Shown here in pieces: positions 53,493-62,426 of a stretch of 64,000 nucleotides of DNA. The DNA comes from Kingella oralis (GTDB lineage: Bacteria > Pseudomonadota > Gammaproteobacteria > Burkholderiales > Neisseriaceae). A program made the position numbers and the translations under genes. Position 1 is the first letter of the stretch, and each line of letters opens with the position of its first letter. The stretch is taken from the NCBI RefSeq assembly GCF_014054985.1, contig NZ_CP059569.1:2340500-2404499 (forward strand), given 5' to 3'. Below the pieces are notes generated by a model, which was given only the letters and a program-made list of their open reading frames with translations, was not told the origin of the DNA and ran no database searches.

Positions 53493-54210
53493 AAACGCCT
53501 CCGCCGCTTTCCAAGAAACGCTTGCCCGCGCTGTGCGCCAAGGCAGCGCCGACCCCGCCGCGCCGCTGGATGCCGAACGCCTCGCCGTGTACGCCCGCCT
53601 GGTGCGCAACAACATCAACGGCTTTATCCAACGCTGCTACCCGCAGGCCGCGCGCTACGCCGACCCCGAGCAATGGGTGGCCGCCAAAGAAGCCTTTGTG
53701 GCCGAAGGCAGTGCCCACAGCCCCTATTTCCAAGACATCCCCGGCGAATTTCTCGCCTTCTGCCGCCAAGGCCGCGCCGCTTTCAGGCTGCCCGAGCACA
53801 TCTTGCAGCTGATGCGCTTCGAGCACAGCCAATTGGTTGCCGAAATCGCCGCCACCCCGCCCAACGCCGCCTTCGAGTGGGATGAAGACACCCCCTTCGT
53901 ACTTTCCCCCGCCGCCGGCATCGCCGACTACCCGTTCAACGTGTGCGCCGACGAACCCGATTTTCAGGCTGCCCCCACCGCCGTAGCCGTGTGGCAGGAC
54001 GCGGGCGGTAGCGTGTACCACAGCCCGCTGGACGAAATCGACCGCATCCTGCTGCAAGCCGCCGACCAGTCTCCCCTGTCGCAAGCGCAAATCTGCGAAA
54101 GCCTCGCCGGCGTGTCCGAACAAGCCGCCCAATGGCAGCCTGAAATCGAACGCCGCTGGCAGCAATGGGTGGATGCCGACGTGCTGCTGCCTGCGGAGCA
54201 CAGCGCGTGA
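53482..54210 (+). CDS. hvfC: DUF2063 partner protein of the MNIO enzyme
   Basis: 242 residues. The N-terminal DUF2063 helical domain (about 8-100) shows LAVYARLVRNNINGFIQRCY and FVAEGSAHSPYFQDIPGEFL. The C-terminal part (HSQLVAEIAATPP, then VYHSPLDEIDRILLQAADQS) is a winged-helix-like domain. Such proteins bind the precursor leader and escort it to the DUF692 enzyme. The start codon lies in an uptake sequence (ATG CAG CCT GAA AAC, giving MQPEN) inside the end of hvfB. The stop overlaps the GTG of the sigma factor gene. Confidence 0.9.
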   Translation: MQPENASAAFQETLARAVRQGSADPAAPLDAERLAVYARLVRNNINGFIQRCYPQAARYADPEQWVAAKEAFVAEGSAHSPYFQDIPGEFLAFCRQGRAAFRLPEHILQLMRFEHSQLVAEIAATPPNAAFEWDEDTPFVLSPAAGIADYPFNVCADEPDFQAAPTAVAVWQDAGGSVYHSPLDEIDRILLQAADQSPLSQAQICESLAGVSEQAAQWQPEIERRWQQWVDADVLLPAEHSA

Positions 54211-54797
54211 GTGCCGCCCCGCAATGGGACGAAGCCGATTTGGTGGCGCTGCAAAGCGACTTGCTGCGCTTTGCCCGCATCCAAACCGGCAACGCCGAAA
54301 CCGCCGAAGACCTCGCCCAAGAAACCCTGCTCGCCGCCCTGCGCCACCGCGGGCAGTTTCAAGGGCGCGCCCAGCTCAAAACCTGGCTGTTCGCCATTTT
54401 GAAAAACAAAATCAACGACTACCTGCGCCACAAGCAACGCCACAGCAGCGTGTTCGCCGAAACCTCCGCCGAAATGGAGCTGGACGAACTCTACGAAGCC
54501 CAGTTTGACAGCAGCGGGCATTGGCATGCCGACGGCATCCCCGTCCACCAGCGCAGCCCCGAGCAGGATTTGGAAAACCGCCAGTTCCAAGACGTGTTCC
54601 AAGCCTGCCTCTACGGCCTGCCCGAAAACACCGCCCGCGTGTTCATGCTGCGCGAAATCATGGGCTGGGACGCGCCCGACATCCAAAGCCACTGCGGCAT
54701 CAGCGCCGCCAACTACTACACCGTGATGCATCGCGCCCGCGAAGCCCTGCGCCAATGCCTGCAAATCAAATGGTTCAACCATCGGGAGCCGACATGA
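54207..54797 (+). CDS. rpoE: ECF sigma factor (neisserial sigma-E)
   Basis: 196 residues from a GTG whose last two bases overlap the hvfC stop (GTGA). Region 2 is in LLRFARIQTGNAETAEDLAQ, ETLLAALRHRG and LKTWLFAILKNKINDYLRHK. Region 4 is in LPENTARVFMLREIMGWDAP, then ISAANYYTVMHRAREALRQC. It matches sigma-E of Neisseria, encoded in the same gene order (DoxX-like, small peptide, DUF692, DUF2063, sigma, anti-sigma) in N. meningitidis, as I recall NMB2140-2145. It is expected to transcribe its own operon and, in Neisseria, methionine sulfoxide reductase. Confidence 0.92.
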   Translation: MSAAPQWDEADLVALQSDLLRFARIQTGNAETAEDLAQETLLAALRHRGQFQGRAQLKTWLFAILKNKINDYLRHKQRHSSVFAETSAEMELDELYEAQFDSSGHWHADGIPVHQRSPEQDLENRQFQDVFQACLYGLPENTARVFMLREIMGWDAPDIQSHCGISAANYYTVMHRAREALRQCLQIKWFNHREPT

Positions 54798-54964
54798 AAA
54801 AATGCCGCCAAATCACCGCCCTCATCTCCCAGCGCGCCGACCGGCCGCTCACCCGCAGCGAACGCCTCGCCCTGCGCCTGCACCTGATGATTTGCCCCCA
54901 CTGCCGCGAATACGCCCGCCAGATTGAACTGGTGCAGCAGGCGGTGAAGAAATTTGAGCCGTAA
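54794..54964 (+). CDS. mseR: Small zinc-binding anti-sigma factor (MseR-like)
   Basis: 56 residues; the ATG overlaps the sigma stop (ATGA). The ZAS motif HxxxCxxC is His30-Cys34-Cys37 in HLMICPHC, after RQITALISQRADRPLTRSE. It has no membrane segment, so it is a soluble sensor. In N. meningitidis MseR releases sigma-E under oxidative or related stress. Coupling the sensor to the Hvf genes implies that the copper-peptide pathway responds to thiol or metal stress. Confidence 0.88.
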   Translation: MKKCRQITALISQRADRPLTRSERLALRLHLMICPHCREYARQIELVQQAVKKFEP

Positions 54965-55011
54965 CTGCGGATGCAAACAACGGATAAGCCGCCCGTGCGC
55001 AGCCAAACAAA

Positions 55012-55053
55012 AGGCAGCCTGAAAAACCACCTATCTGGTTTTCAGGCTGCCTT
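55012..55053. terminator. Terminator of the Hvf/sigma-E operon
   Basis: AAGGCAGCCTGAAAAACC and GGTTTTCAGGCTGCCTTTT. Confidence 0.65.
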
Positions 55054-55077
55054 TTGTCTTTTTGATTGGCTTGCCGG

Positions 55078-55386
55078 CTATTGCGACAGCAGCCAAAACT
55101 CGTGCAACACCTCGCACGGGCAGATTTCGGTTTGAAGCAGCAGGCTCACTTTCACCTGCCCGCGCACCGCCGCCACCCCTTTCACCATCAAATGCAGCGT
55201 ATCGCCCCCGCGTTCCGACACCACGCGCAAACCGCTGCCCGCAGGCAAAATCCGCGCCCGCGCTGACACAATCTTCCCCTCGGGCAGGCTGATATGGGCG
55301 CAATAGCCGTGCCCCACGCGGGCGGGCGGCAGGCGGTGGGTGCAGGCATCATCCAGCAGCAGCAAACATACAGACAAATCTTTCAT
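55078..55386 (-). CDS. Hypothetical protein
   Basis: 102 residues from the ATG at 55386 (GGAG six bases upstream; a GTG at 55392 is also possible). Beta-rich with MKDLSVCLLLLDDACTHRLP, ISLPEGKIVSARARILPAG and VKVSLLLQTEICPCEVLHEF. Four cysteines, two of them CPC-like near the end. No family is recognised. It converges on the sigma-E operon. Confidence 0.55.
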   Translation of the reverse strand: MKDLSVCLLLLDDACTHRLPPARVGHGYCAHISLPEGKIVSARARILPAGSGLRVVSERGGDTLHLMVKGVAAVRGQVKVSLLLQTEICPCEVLHEFWLLSQ

Positions 55387-55460
55387 TATCACTCCGTTTC
55401 AATCGTTTCCTGCCGTGTAGATAGTGGCAGAGCATCATTTTATAAAGAGACGCAACGCAA

Positions 55461-55500
55461 AGGCAGCCTGAAAATGGAAAATCCTGTTTTCAGGCTGCCT
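55461..55500. terminator. guaB terminator (uptake-sequence stem)
   Basis: AGGCAGCCTGAAAATGG and CTGTTTTCAGGCTGCCT. Confidence 0.65.
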
Positions 55501-55518
55501 TTGCATGATTCAACCCGC

Positions 55519-56982
55519 TTAGCGGCTGTAATTCGGCGCTTCCTTGGTAATCTGCACGTCATGCACGTGCGATTCGCTCATCCCCGCAGACGTAATCTCC
55601 ACAAATTCCGCCTTCTCGTGCATTTCGGCAATGGTGGCGCAGCCCAAATAGCCCATGCTGGAACGCAAGCCGCCCATAATCTGATGGATGATGTTGATAA
55701 TCGGGCCTTTGTGCGGCACGCGCCCCTCAATGCCCTCGGGCACGTATTTGTCTGTGTTTTCTGTTTTCTCTTGGAAATAGCGGTCGCTCGAACCTTGGCT
55801 CATCGCCCCCAGCGACCCCATGCCGCGATACGATTTATACGCCCGCCCTTGGTACAGCTCGATTTCGCCCGGCGCTTCGTCTGTGCCCGCAAACATCCCG
55901 CCCAGCATCACGCAATCCGCGCCCGCCGCCAACGCTTTGGCGATGTCGCCCGAAAAACGGATGCCGCCGTCGGCAATCACCGAAACGCCCGTGCCTTTCA
56001 AGGCTTCGGAAACATTATGCACCGCCGTCAATTGCGGCACGCCCACGCCCGCCACAATGCGCGTGGTGCAAATGGAACCGGGGCCGATGCCCACTTTCAC
56101 CGCATCCGCACCCGCTTTTGCCAAGTCCAGCGCCGCCGCCGCCGTGGCGATGTTGCCGCCGATAACCTGCACATCGGGGAAGGTCTGCTTCACCCATTTC
56201 ACACGGTCAATCACGCCTTGGCTATGCCCGTGCGCCGTGTCCACCACCAGCACATCCACGCCCGCTTCCACCAGCGCCCGCACGCGCGCTTCGGTTTCGC
56301 CGCCCGTACCCACCGCCGCGCCCACGCGCAAACGCCCCTCGCTGTCTTTGTTGGCATTGGGAAACTCGGTGTTTTTAACGATGTCTTTCACCGTAATCAA
56401 GCCTTTGAGCTCGTCTTGCTCATTCAAAACAAGCACGCGTTCGATTTTATGCCGGTGCATCAATTCGCGTGCTTCTTCAATACTCGTGCCAACGGACACG
56501 GTAACCAATTTTTCGCGCGGGGTCATGATGGCGCGCACGGGCAAATCCAAGCGCGTTTCAAAACGCAAATCGCGGTTGGTAACAATGCCGATTACCTTGC
56601 CGTTTTCCACCACCGGCAAGCCCGACATTTTGCGCTTGCGCTCCTGGCGCTCCGCCAGCAAATCGCCAATCAGCTTATCGGGCGACACGGTAACCGGGTC
56701 TTTCACCACGCCGCTTTCATGACGTTTCACCTTGCGGACCGCCAAGGCCTGCTGTTCAACGGTCATGTTTTTGTGAATGATGCCGATGCCGCCTTCTTGC
56801 GCCATAGAAATCGCCAAGCGCGCCTCGGTAACCGTGTCCATAGCGGCCGACAGCAAGGGCAGGTTCAGAGTAATTTTTTTAGTGAGCGGGGTTTTGAGCG
56901 AGACATCGCGCGGAAGAATTTGAGAATGAGCGGGGACGAGCAGAACGTCGTCGAACGTGTAGGCTTTTTCTATGATGCGCAT
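55519..56982 (-). CDS. guaB: Inosine-5'-monophosphate dehydrogenase
   Basis: 487 residues; oxidises IMP to XMP, the first step to guanine nucleotides. Starts MRIIEKAYTFDDVLLVPAHS. Two CBS domains lie at about 95-200 (VTVSPDKLIGDLLAERQ, AIMTPREKLVTVSVGT). The catalytic loop is GIGPGSICTTRIVAGVGVPQ with the nucleophile Cys, and the mobile flap is in YRGMGSLGAMSQGSSDRYFQ. Standard length; monocistronic. Confidence 0.98.
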   Translation of the reverse strand: MRIIEKAYTFDDVLLVPAHSQILPRDVSLKTPLTKKITLNLPLLSAAMDTVTEARLAISMAQEGGIGIIHKNMTVEQQALAVRKVKRHESGVVKDPVTVSPDKLIGDLLAERQERKRKMSGLPVVENGKVIGIVTNRDLRFETRLDLPVRAIMTPREKLVTVSVGTSIEEARELMHRHKIERVLVLNEQDELKGLITVKDIVKNTEFPNANKDSEGRLRVGAAVGTGGETEARVRALVEAGVDVLVVDTAHGHSQGVIDRVKWVKQTFPDVQVIGGNIATAAAALDLAKAGADAVKVGIGPGSICTTRIVAGVGVPQLTAVHNVSEALKGTGVSVIADGGIRFSGDIAKALAAGADCVMLGGMFAGTDEAPGEIELYQGRAYKSYRGMGSLGAMSQGSSDRYFQEKTENTDKYVPEGIEGRVPHKGPIINIIHQIMGGLRSSMGYLGCATIAEMHEKAEFVEITSAGMSESHVHDVQITKEAPNYSR

Positions 56983-57145
56983 TTTTTCATACCTTTACGG
57001 CTGTTTAAAATGCACGTGATTGTAGCATATTTGACGCGCTTTCAGGCAGCCTGAAAACGGTTTTCATGACAGGGCGAAAGAAACCCATTAGAATTCAGTC
57101 TGTTTACACGCAGTGTGCTTTGATAACTTAAACAAGGAAAAGATT

Positions 57146-57577
57146 ATGAAAACGAAAATTGCTTTATCCGCCATCGCTTTGGCGATTGCCGCCTCGTCTG
57201 CCATCGCCGCCGATACTTCTATCTTCACATGGAAACAACGCAGCGGCGCAACCGCATTTGCCGACACGCCCCCAGGCTTGAAAATGGGGCGCGCCAGCAC
57301 CATCAACGTACGCACCCGCACCGTAACCCCGCCGCCCGTTGTGAAAAAAGACGACCCCAATATGTCCACCGCCGACAAACAAGCCGCGTTGAACAAAGAA
57401 ATCGAAGAAGAAAACCGCCGCAAAGAAGAAGCCAACAAAAAACAAATGGAAGAAGCGAAAAAAGAAAACTGCAAAGCGGCGCAAATGAACAAAGAAACCG
57501 TAACCAAAGCCAACGCGAAAAACAAAGATGCGTTGATTCCCAAATACGATGCCGATATTGCCAAATACTGCAACTAA
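57146..57577 (+). CDS. Secreted DUF4124-like protein
   Basis: 143 residues from the ATG at 57146 (AAGGAAAAG site). Sec signal MKTKIALSAIALAIAASSAI-AADTS. Then FTWKQRSGATAFADTPPGLK, which has the DUF4124 pattern (W/K-x-x-x-G-x-x-x-F-x-D-x-PP), then a long charged coiled coil (EIEEENRRKEEANKKQMEEA) with one Cys and a final AKYCN. Role unknown; likely periplasmic. Confidence 0.75.
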   Translation: MKTKIALSAIALAIAASSAIAADTSIFTWKQRSGATAFADTPPGLKMGRASTINVRTRTVTPPPVVKKDDPNMSTADKQAALNKEIEEENRRKEEANKKQMEEAKKENCKAAQMNKETVTKANAKNKDALIPKYDADIAKYCN

Positions 57578-57591
57578 TCCGGCATAAAACG

Positions 57592-57634
57592 CTTTTTAGG
57601 CTGCCTAATATTCCATATTTAGGCAGCCTGAAAT
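57592..57634. terminator. Inverted uptake-sequence pair (one arm degenerate)
   Basis: TTTTTAGGCTGCCTAATA and TTAGGCAGCCTGAAATTT. Confidence 0.55.
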
Positions 57635-57806
57635 TTTATTACTATCTTGCAAAATCAAACGTTTAAAACAGCATCTTGGCGAGCGCTCTTGTATCTCCGC
57701 GCCAACTACACCATACTACATCCACGCAATCGCGTAAGGCAACGCTCTATATCTAAATAGCATTCGCAGTCGGCATTGCCTTCAACAACTCATCAAGGAG
57801 ACCGTC

Positions 57807-59282
57807 ATGGCTAAAAATCTAAACGTGTTTGACAAAGAGTATGGTTTATTGATTAACGGCGCGTGGACGAAGCCCGCCAATTTGCTCGCTTCCTACAACC
57901 CCGCCAATGGCGCGGAACTGGCAAAATTCACTGATGCCAGCGATGCCGATGTGGATGCCGCTGTTGCCGCCGCGCAAGAAGCGTTCAAAACTTGGAAAAA
58001 AACCACCACCACCGAGCGCGCGGCTATTTTGAACAAAATCGCCGACGTGATTGACGAGAACGCCGAATTATTCGCGCTGCAAGAAACGCTGGACAACGGC
58101 AAACCCATCCGCGAAACCCGCGCCGCCGATATTCCGCTGGCTTCTGACCATTTCCGCTATTTTGCCAGCGTGATTCGCGGCGAAGAAGGCACAGCCAACC
58201 AACTGGACGAAGAAGATTTGTCGCTGGTGTTGCGCGAGCCGATTGGCGTGGTGGGGCAAATTATTCCGTGGAATTTCCCGTTTTTGATGGCGGCTTGGAA
58301 AATCGCGCCTGCGTTGGCGGCGGGCTGCACCATTGTGATTCATCCGTCCAGCAGCACGTCTTTGAGCCTGTTGTCGCTCGCGCAAAAAATCAACCATTTG
58401 CTGCCCAAAGGCGTGTTGAATGTGATTACGGGGCGCGGCAGCAAATCGGGCGAATACATGCTGCACCACAAAGGCTTCAACAAGCTGGCGTTCACAGGTT
58501 CAACCGAAGTGGGCCGCCGCGTGGGCATTGCCGCTGCAGAATTGCTGATTCCTTCCACTTTGGAATTGGGCGGCAAATCGGCCAACATTTTCTTTGACGA
58601 TATGCCGTTTGACAAAGCGCTGGAAGGCGCGCAAAAAGGCATTTTGTTCAACCAAGGGCAAGTGTGCTGCGCGGGTTCGCGGATTTTTGTGCAAGAGGGC
58701 ATTTACGATAAATTCGTTGCCGCGCTGGCAGAGGAATTCAAAAAAGTGAAACTGGGTCTGCCTTGGGAAGACGACACGCAAATGGGTTCGCAAGTGAACG
58801 CGGGGCAGCTGGAAACGATTTTGAAATATGTGAAAATCGGCGAGCAAGAGGGCTGCCGAATCATCACGGGCGGTAAGAAAGTGGCGGGCGATTTGGCCGG
58901 CGGCGAATTTGTCGAGCCTACTTTGATTGAGGTGAAAGACAACAGCGCGCGCGTGGCGCAAGAGGAAATCTTCGGTCCGGTGGCGACTGTTATCAAGTTC
59001 AAAACGGAAGAAGAAGTGGTGGCCATGGCAAACGACAGCGAATACGGCTTGGGCGGCGCGGTGTGGACGCGCGACATCAACCGTGCGTTGCGCGTGTCGC
59101 GCGCGCTGGAAACGGGGCGCGTGTGGGTGAACTGCTATAACCGCTTGCCTGCCGGCGCGCCGTTTGGCGGCTACAAAACGTCGGGCATCGGGCGCGAAAC
59201 GCATAAAATGATGCTGGCGGCTTACACGCAAGTGAAAAACATTTACATCAGCACCCGCGAAGAGCGCGAAGGCTTGTATTGA
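57807..59282 (+). CDS. NAD-dependent aldehyde dehydrogenase
   Basis: 491 residues of the class I/II ALDH fold. N-terminal GLLINGAWTKPANLLASYNP, the cofactor segment IIPWNFPFLMAAWKIAPALA, TGSTEVGRRVG, general-base Glu in LELGGKSANIFFDD and catalytic Cys in NQGQVCCAGSRIFV. The usual KPAE motif reads HPSSSTSLS, as in the AldA/acetaldehyde dehydrogenase subset of some bacteria. Probable substrate acetaldehyde or a similar short aldehyde. No uptake sequence lies inside the gene. A 57635-57806 leader without a gene precedes it. Confidence 0.92.
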   Translation: MAKNLNVFDKEYGLLINGAWTKPANLLASYNPANGAELAKFTDASDADVDAAVAAAQEAFKTWKKTTTTERAAILNKIADVIDENAELFALQETLDNGKPIRETRAADIPLASDHFRYFASVIRGEEGTANQLDEEDLSLVLREPIGVVGQIIPWNFPFLMAAWKIAPALAAGCTIVIHPSSSTSLSLLSLAQKINHLLPKGVLNVITGRGSKSGEYMLHHKGFNKLAFTGSTEVGRRVGIAAAELLIPSTLELGGKSANIFFDDMPFDKALEGAQKGILFNQGQVCCAGSRIFVQEGIYDKFVAALAEEFKKVKLGLPWEDDTQMGSQVNAGQLETILKYVKIGEQEGCRIITGGKKVAGDLAGGEFVEPTLIEVKDNSARVAQEEIFGPVATVIKFKTEEEVVAMANDSEYGLGGAVWTRDINRALRVSRALETGRVWVNCYNRLPAGAPFGGYKTSGIGRETHKMMLAAYTQVKNIYISTREEREGLY

Positions 59283-59294
59283 TGTAGGTTAAGC

Positions 59295-59334
59295 AGGCAG
59301 CCTGAAAACGGGGTTCTCCATTTTCAGGCTGCCT
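59295..59334. terminator. Aldehyde dehydrogenase terminator (uptake-sequence stem)
   Basis: AGGCAGCCTGAAAACGGG and CCATTTTCAGGCTGCCTTTTT. Confidence 0.65.
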
Positions 59335-59428
59335 TTTTGCGGCTATGATTTTGCGGTTTGATGCGTGGCGGGAACGGGCATGCCCCTCCGCGCAAATGAT
59401 TTTCAGGCTGCCCATAAGGAGTGCGGTT

Positions 59429-60199
59429 ATGTTTTTTTCTCGGTTGAAACCTTTGGCGGTAACGATGTTGGCAACGGCTTTGGCAGCGTGCATGTCGCAG
59501 CCGATGGCTGACCGCGTGGCGGCGGTGTCTATGGAAACTGCGCCCGATAATGCGATGGCGCATAAATCGGTGGCGCAGGCGGAGCGGCTGGGCACGCAAT
59601 GGGGCGATGAAGTGCAATCGTCTGTGCGCCATGTGAACTTGATTCGCGTGGACTCGCAGCCTTTGGCGGAACACGTTTTGCATTATTCGGCAAAGGATTA
59701 TCGCGGGCGCAGCCTGAATTCTATTTCGCTGGCGGCGGGCAGGGTGGCGCTTTCGGTGCAGGGTGATAACCGCCGCGCTTTGCCGATTTTCCGCGATAAC
59801 GGGCGTTATTTCTTGCGCGGCAAGGCGGGGCAGGCTTATCGGCTGGTGTACAAAAATAACAGCGATAAAACGTTGGAAATTGTGGCGAGCGTGGACGGCT
59901 TGGACGTGATTTCGGGCAAGGCGGCGAGCCGTTATCTCAACGGTTATGTGTTGCGCCCGCATGGTACGCTGGAAATTGAGGGCTTCCGCAAGAGCAACGA
60001 TGCGGTGGCTTCGTTTATTTTTGGCAAGCCAAGCGATGCTTACGCGGCGCATTCGGATGCGGGCTCGGTGCAGAACGTGGGCGTGATTGGCACGGCGGTT
60101 TTTGAACTGCGCGACCCGAATCGTGCGCCGGAGGGTGCGGCAAATCCGTTTCCTGCGGATGGCGGGCGCGATAACGGTTATGCGAAAGCGCCGAGGTAG
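59429..60199 (+). CDS. Hypothetical lipoprotein
   Basis: 256 residues from the ATG at 59429 (AAGGAG site). Signal MFFSRLKPLAVTMLATALAAC with lipobox LAAC. The mature part has a helical region (SVAQAERLGTQWGDEVQSSV), then a beta-rich domain (ALSVQGDNRRALPIFRDNGR, AYRLVYKNNSDKTLEIVASV, RYLNGYVLRPHGTLEIEGFR) and a low-complexity tail. The FKN/VASVDGLDV stretch resembles periplasmic beta-sandwich domains. No family is named. Confidence 0.75.
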   Translation: MFFSRLKPLAVTMLATALAACMSQPMADRVAAVSMETAPDNAMAHKSVAQAERLGTQWGDEVQSSVRHVNLIRVDSQPLAEHVLHYSAKDYRGRSLNSISLAAGRVALSVQGDNRRALPIFRDNGRYFLRGKAGQAYRLVYKNNSDKTLEIVASVDGLDVISGKAASRYLNGYVLRPHGTLEIEGFRKSNDAVASFIFGKPSDAYAAHSDAGSVQNVGVIGTAVFELRDPNRAPEGAANPFPADGGRDNGYAKAPR

Positions 60200-60211
60200 T
60201 TTGGTGTGAAT

Positions 60212-60252
60212 GAGGCAGCCTGAAAGTGGGGAAAACCGTTTTCAGGCTGCCT
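60212..60252. terminator. Inverted uptake-sequence pair
   Basis: GAGGCAGCCTGAAAGTGG and CCGTTTTCAGGCTGCC. Another pair lies at 60435-60475. Confidence 0.6.
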
Positions 60253-60318
60253 TTGTGTTTGGAATGGGGGTGATGTGAACACGAATAGCGGGATAAATCA
60301 GAAATGCCAATCAATCGG

Positions 60319-60402
60319 CGTGTAGGAGATGTGCTACAGGCACGCACGCGAACTTTGGTTAAGGATTGGCAAACCGCGTGCGTGGCAAAGCCACACGCCC
60401 TA
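60319..60402. repeat. REP doublet related to 40943-41034
   Basis: CGTGTAGGAGATGTGCTACA with GGCACGCACGCG on the left, and CCGCGTGCGTGGCAAAGCCA with CACGCCCTA on the right. Same arms as the doublet near the RAYT remnant but more diverged. Confidence 0.6.
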
Positions 60403-60777
60403 TTGGTGTTGGTGTGATTTTGTCTCGCTACAAAAGGCAGCCTGAAAACAGAAATATGGTTTTCAGGCTGCCTTTTATAGTGGAAATAGAGCAGGGCGAT
60501 GTGAACAAGATTTTGAGGCAGCCTGAAATCTTGGCGAAACCGCCGACCCCATCCAACTGCTGTCATGCTCATCCACGCGGGCATAACGGCATTTCTTGCT
60601 TTTCAGGCTGCCTTTGGGCTTGGGCAAAAATTTCAGGCTGCCTAAACGCGGGCGCGATATTAGGCAGCCTGAAAATGGTAAACCGCGCGCCCTACGGCTT
60701 GCTGGCAAGCCGTGCCCTTGCGCCCAAAAAGCAGATGGAATGGCTGGGCTTGGGCAAGGTTTTCAGGCTGCCTCTGC
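60403..60777. other. Uptake-sequence-dense spacer, no gene seen
   Basis: About eight uptake sequences in 375 bp, the highest density in the window. No credible ORF. Confidence 0.6.
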
Positions 60778-62061
60778 CTACGCCATCTGCGCAAACACCT
60801 CCGCTGCCATCGCAATCGTTTCATCCACCAGTTCCGCCGTGTGCGCGGCAGACATAAAGCTGGCTTCATACGCCGATGGTCCGAGTGCCACGCCGCGTTC
60901 CAGCAGCCCGTGGAAAAAGGTTTTAAACGCGGCAATGTTGGAAGCCGCCATGTCGCTGTAATTTTGCGGGGCGTGGTCGGCAAAATAAAAGCCGAACATG
61001 CCGCCGATGCTGTCGGCGGTGAACGTGATGCCCGCTTGTTTTGCTGCTTGGTTGATGCCGTTTGCCAACTGCTCGGTGCGCGCGGTGAGGTGTTCGTAAA
61101 AGCCTGTGCGTTGGATGATTTCCAGCGTTTTCAAGCCTGCTGCTACGGCAACGGGGTTGCCCGATAGCGTGCCTGCTTGGTAAACCGCGCCCAACGGCGA
61201 AATGCAGTCCATAATCTCTTTTTTGCCGCCAAACGCTGCCAGCGGCATGCCGCCGCCGATGACTTTGCCCATGGTGGTCAAATCGGGCGTGATGCCGTGC
61301 ACCGATTGCGCGCCGCCCAACGCCACGCGAAAGCCTGTCATCACTTCGTCGTAAATCAACACGCTGCCGTGTTGCGTGGTGATTTGGCGCAGCGTGTGCA
61401 CAAATTCTTGGCTCGGTTTCACCAGATTCATGTTGCCCGCAATCGGCTCCAAAATCACGCAGGCGATTTGCTCGCCAAGCTGTTCAAAACAGGTTTTCAG
61501 GCTGCCTACGTCGTTATATGGCAACACGATGGTGTGTTGCGTGAAATCCGCAGGCACGCCCGCCGAGCTTGGGTTAGCAAAGGTGAGCAAGCCGCTGCCT
61601 GCTTTGACCAGCAGGCTGTCGGAATGCCCGTGGTAGCAGCCTTCAAATTTCACAATCTTGTCGCGCCCCGTGTAGCCACGCGCCAAGCGAATGGCAGACA
61701 TCGTTGCCTCCGTGCCCGACGACACCAAGCGCAAACGCTCCACGCTGGGCATAATTTGGGCGATGGCTTCGGCGATGACGATTTCGGCTTCGGTGGGCGC
61801 GCCAAACGACAAGCCGTCCAACGCGGCTTCGCGCACCGCTTCAATCACCTCGGGATGCGCGTGCCCCACAATCGCGGGGCCCCATGAGCCGACGTAGTCA
61901 ATGTAACGCTGCCCGTTTTCGTCCCAAACATACGCGCCTTGCGCTTTTTTGATGAAACGCGGCACGCCGCCCACGCTGCCGAATGCGCGCACGGGCGAGT
62001 TCACGCCGCCAGGGATAATTTTTTTTGCACGTTCAAAAAGCTGCTCATTGCGGTTTGCCAT
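60778..62061 (-). CDS. hemL: Glutamate-1-semialdehyde 2,1-aminomutase
   Basis: PLP/PMP enzyme that makes 5-aminolevulinate in the C5 haem pathway. 427 residues from the ATG at 62061 (AGGAAAA site), the usual length. NSPVRAFGSVGGVPRFIKKA, then SGTEATMSAIRLARGYTGRD, FEGCYHGHSDSLLVKAGSGL, YDEVMTGFRVALGGAQ and the PLP lysine in TTMGKVIGGGMPLAAFGGKK are all present. One uptake sequence inside codes for GSLKTCFEQL. Monocistronic. Confidence 0.97.
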   Translation of the reverse strand: MANRNEQLFERAKKIIPGGVNSPVRAFGSVGGVPRFIKKAQGAYVWDENGQRYIDYVGSWGPAIVGHAHPEVIEAVREAALDGLSFGAPTEAEIVIAEAIAQIMPSVERLRLVSSGTEATMSAIRLARGYTGRDKIVKFEGCYHGHSDSLLVKAGSGLLTFANPSSAGVPADFTQHTIVLPYNDVGSLKTCFEQLGEQIACVILEPIAGNMNLVKPSQEFVHTLRQITTQHGSVLIYDEVMTGFRVALGGAQSVHGITPDLTTMGKVIGGGMPLAAFGGKKEIMDCISPLGAVYQAGTLSGNPVAVAAGLKTLEIIQRTGFYEHLTARTEQLANGINQAAKQAGITFTADSIGGMFGFYFADHAPQNYSDMAASNIAAFKTFFHGLLERGVALGPSAYEASFMSAAHTAELVDETIAMAAEVFAQMA

Positions 62062-62106
62062 GATGATTTTCCTGTTGATTGAGTAAAAATGAAATTTTAG
62101 CATTTA

Positions 62107-62148
62107 AGGCAGCCTGAAAATACCGCCCAAGCCATTTTCAGGCTGCCT
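62107..62148. terminator. Inverted uptake-sequence pair
   Basis: AGGCAGCCTGAAAATACC and GCCATTTTCAGGCTGCC lie upstream of hemL. Two or three more uptake sequences fill 62190-62335. Confidence 0.5.
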
Positions 62149-62391
62149 ATTGAGCGGAAAACAAGCAAACGCAAGCCAACTACCACGCCTGCAATAGGCA
62201 GCCTGAAAACCGTGTGAAGCCGCAAACGACGGCGCAGCAAAGGCGTGCTAATCCGTTGCCAACTATTAAATGCGCCCTGCACATAGTTTTCAGGCTGCCT
62301 TATTATGGCGGGCAACAAAGGCAGCCTGAAAATCAGCAAAACACCGCAGCCCAGCCCATCTTCGCCGTGCAAGCAACGCCAGCAAATCCGC

Positions 62392-62397
62392 TATAAT
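62392..62397 (+). promoter_or_regulatory. Candidate -10 element of rsmD
   Basis: TATAAT 30 bp before the rsmD ATG. Confidence 0.5.
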
Positions 62398-62426
62398 TCC
62401 TCTCCTTTTTCCATCCCCAGCACGCC

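Noticed and set aside
55294..57054. 586-codon open frame on the plus strand
   Set aside because: It is antisense to guaB, made of His/Arg/Ala-rich sequence with no domain. The minus-strand frame is unambiguous IMP dehydrogenase.
57635..57806. Riboswitch or attenuator before the aldehyde dehydrogenase gene
   Set aside because: I see no conserved riboswitch core or paired terminator, only an ordinary leader.
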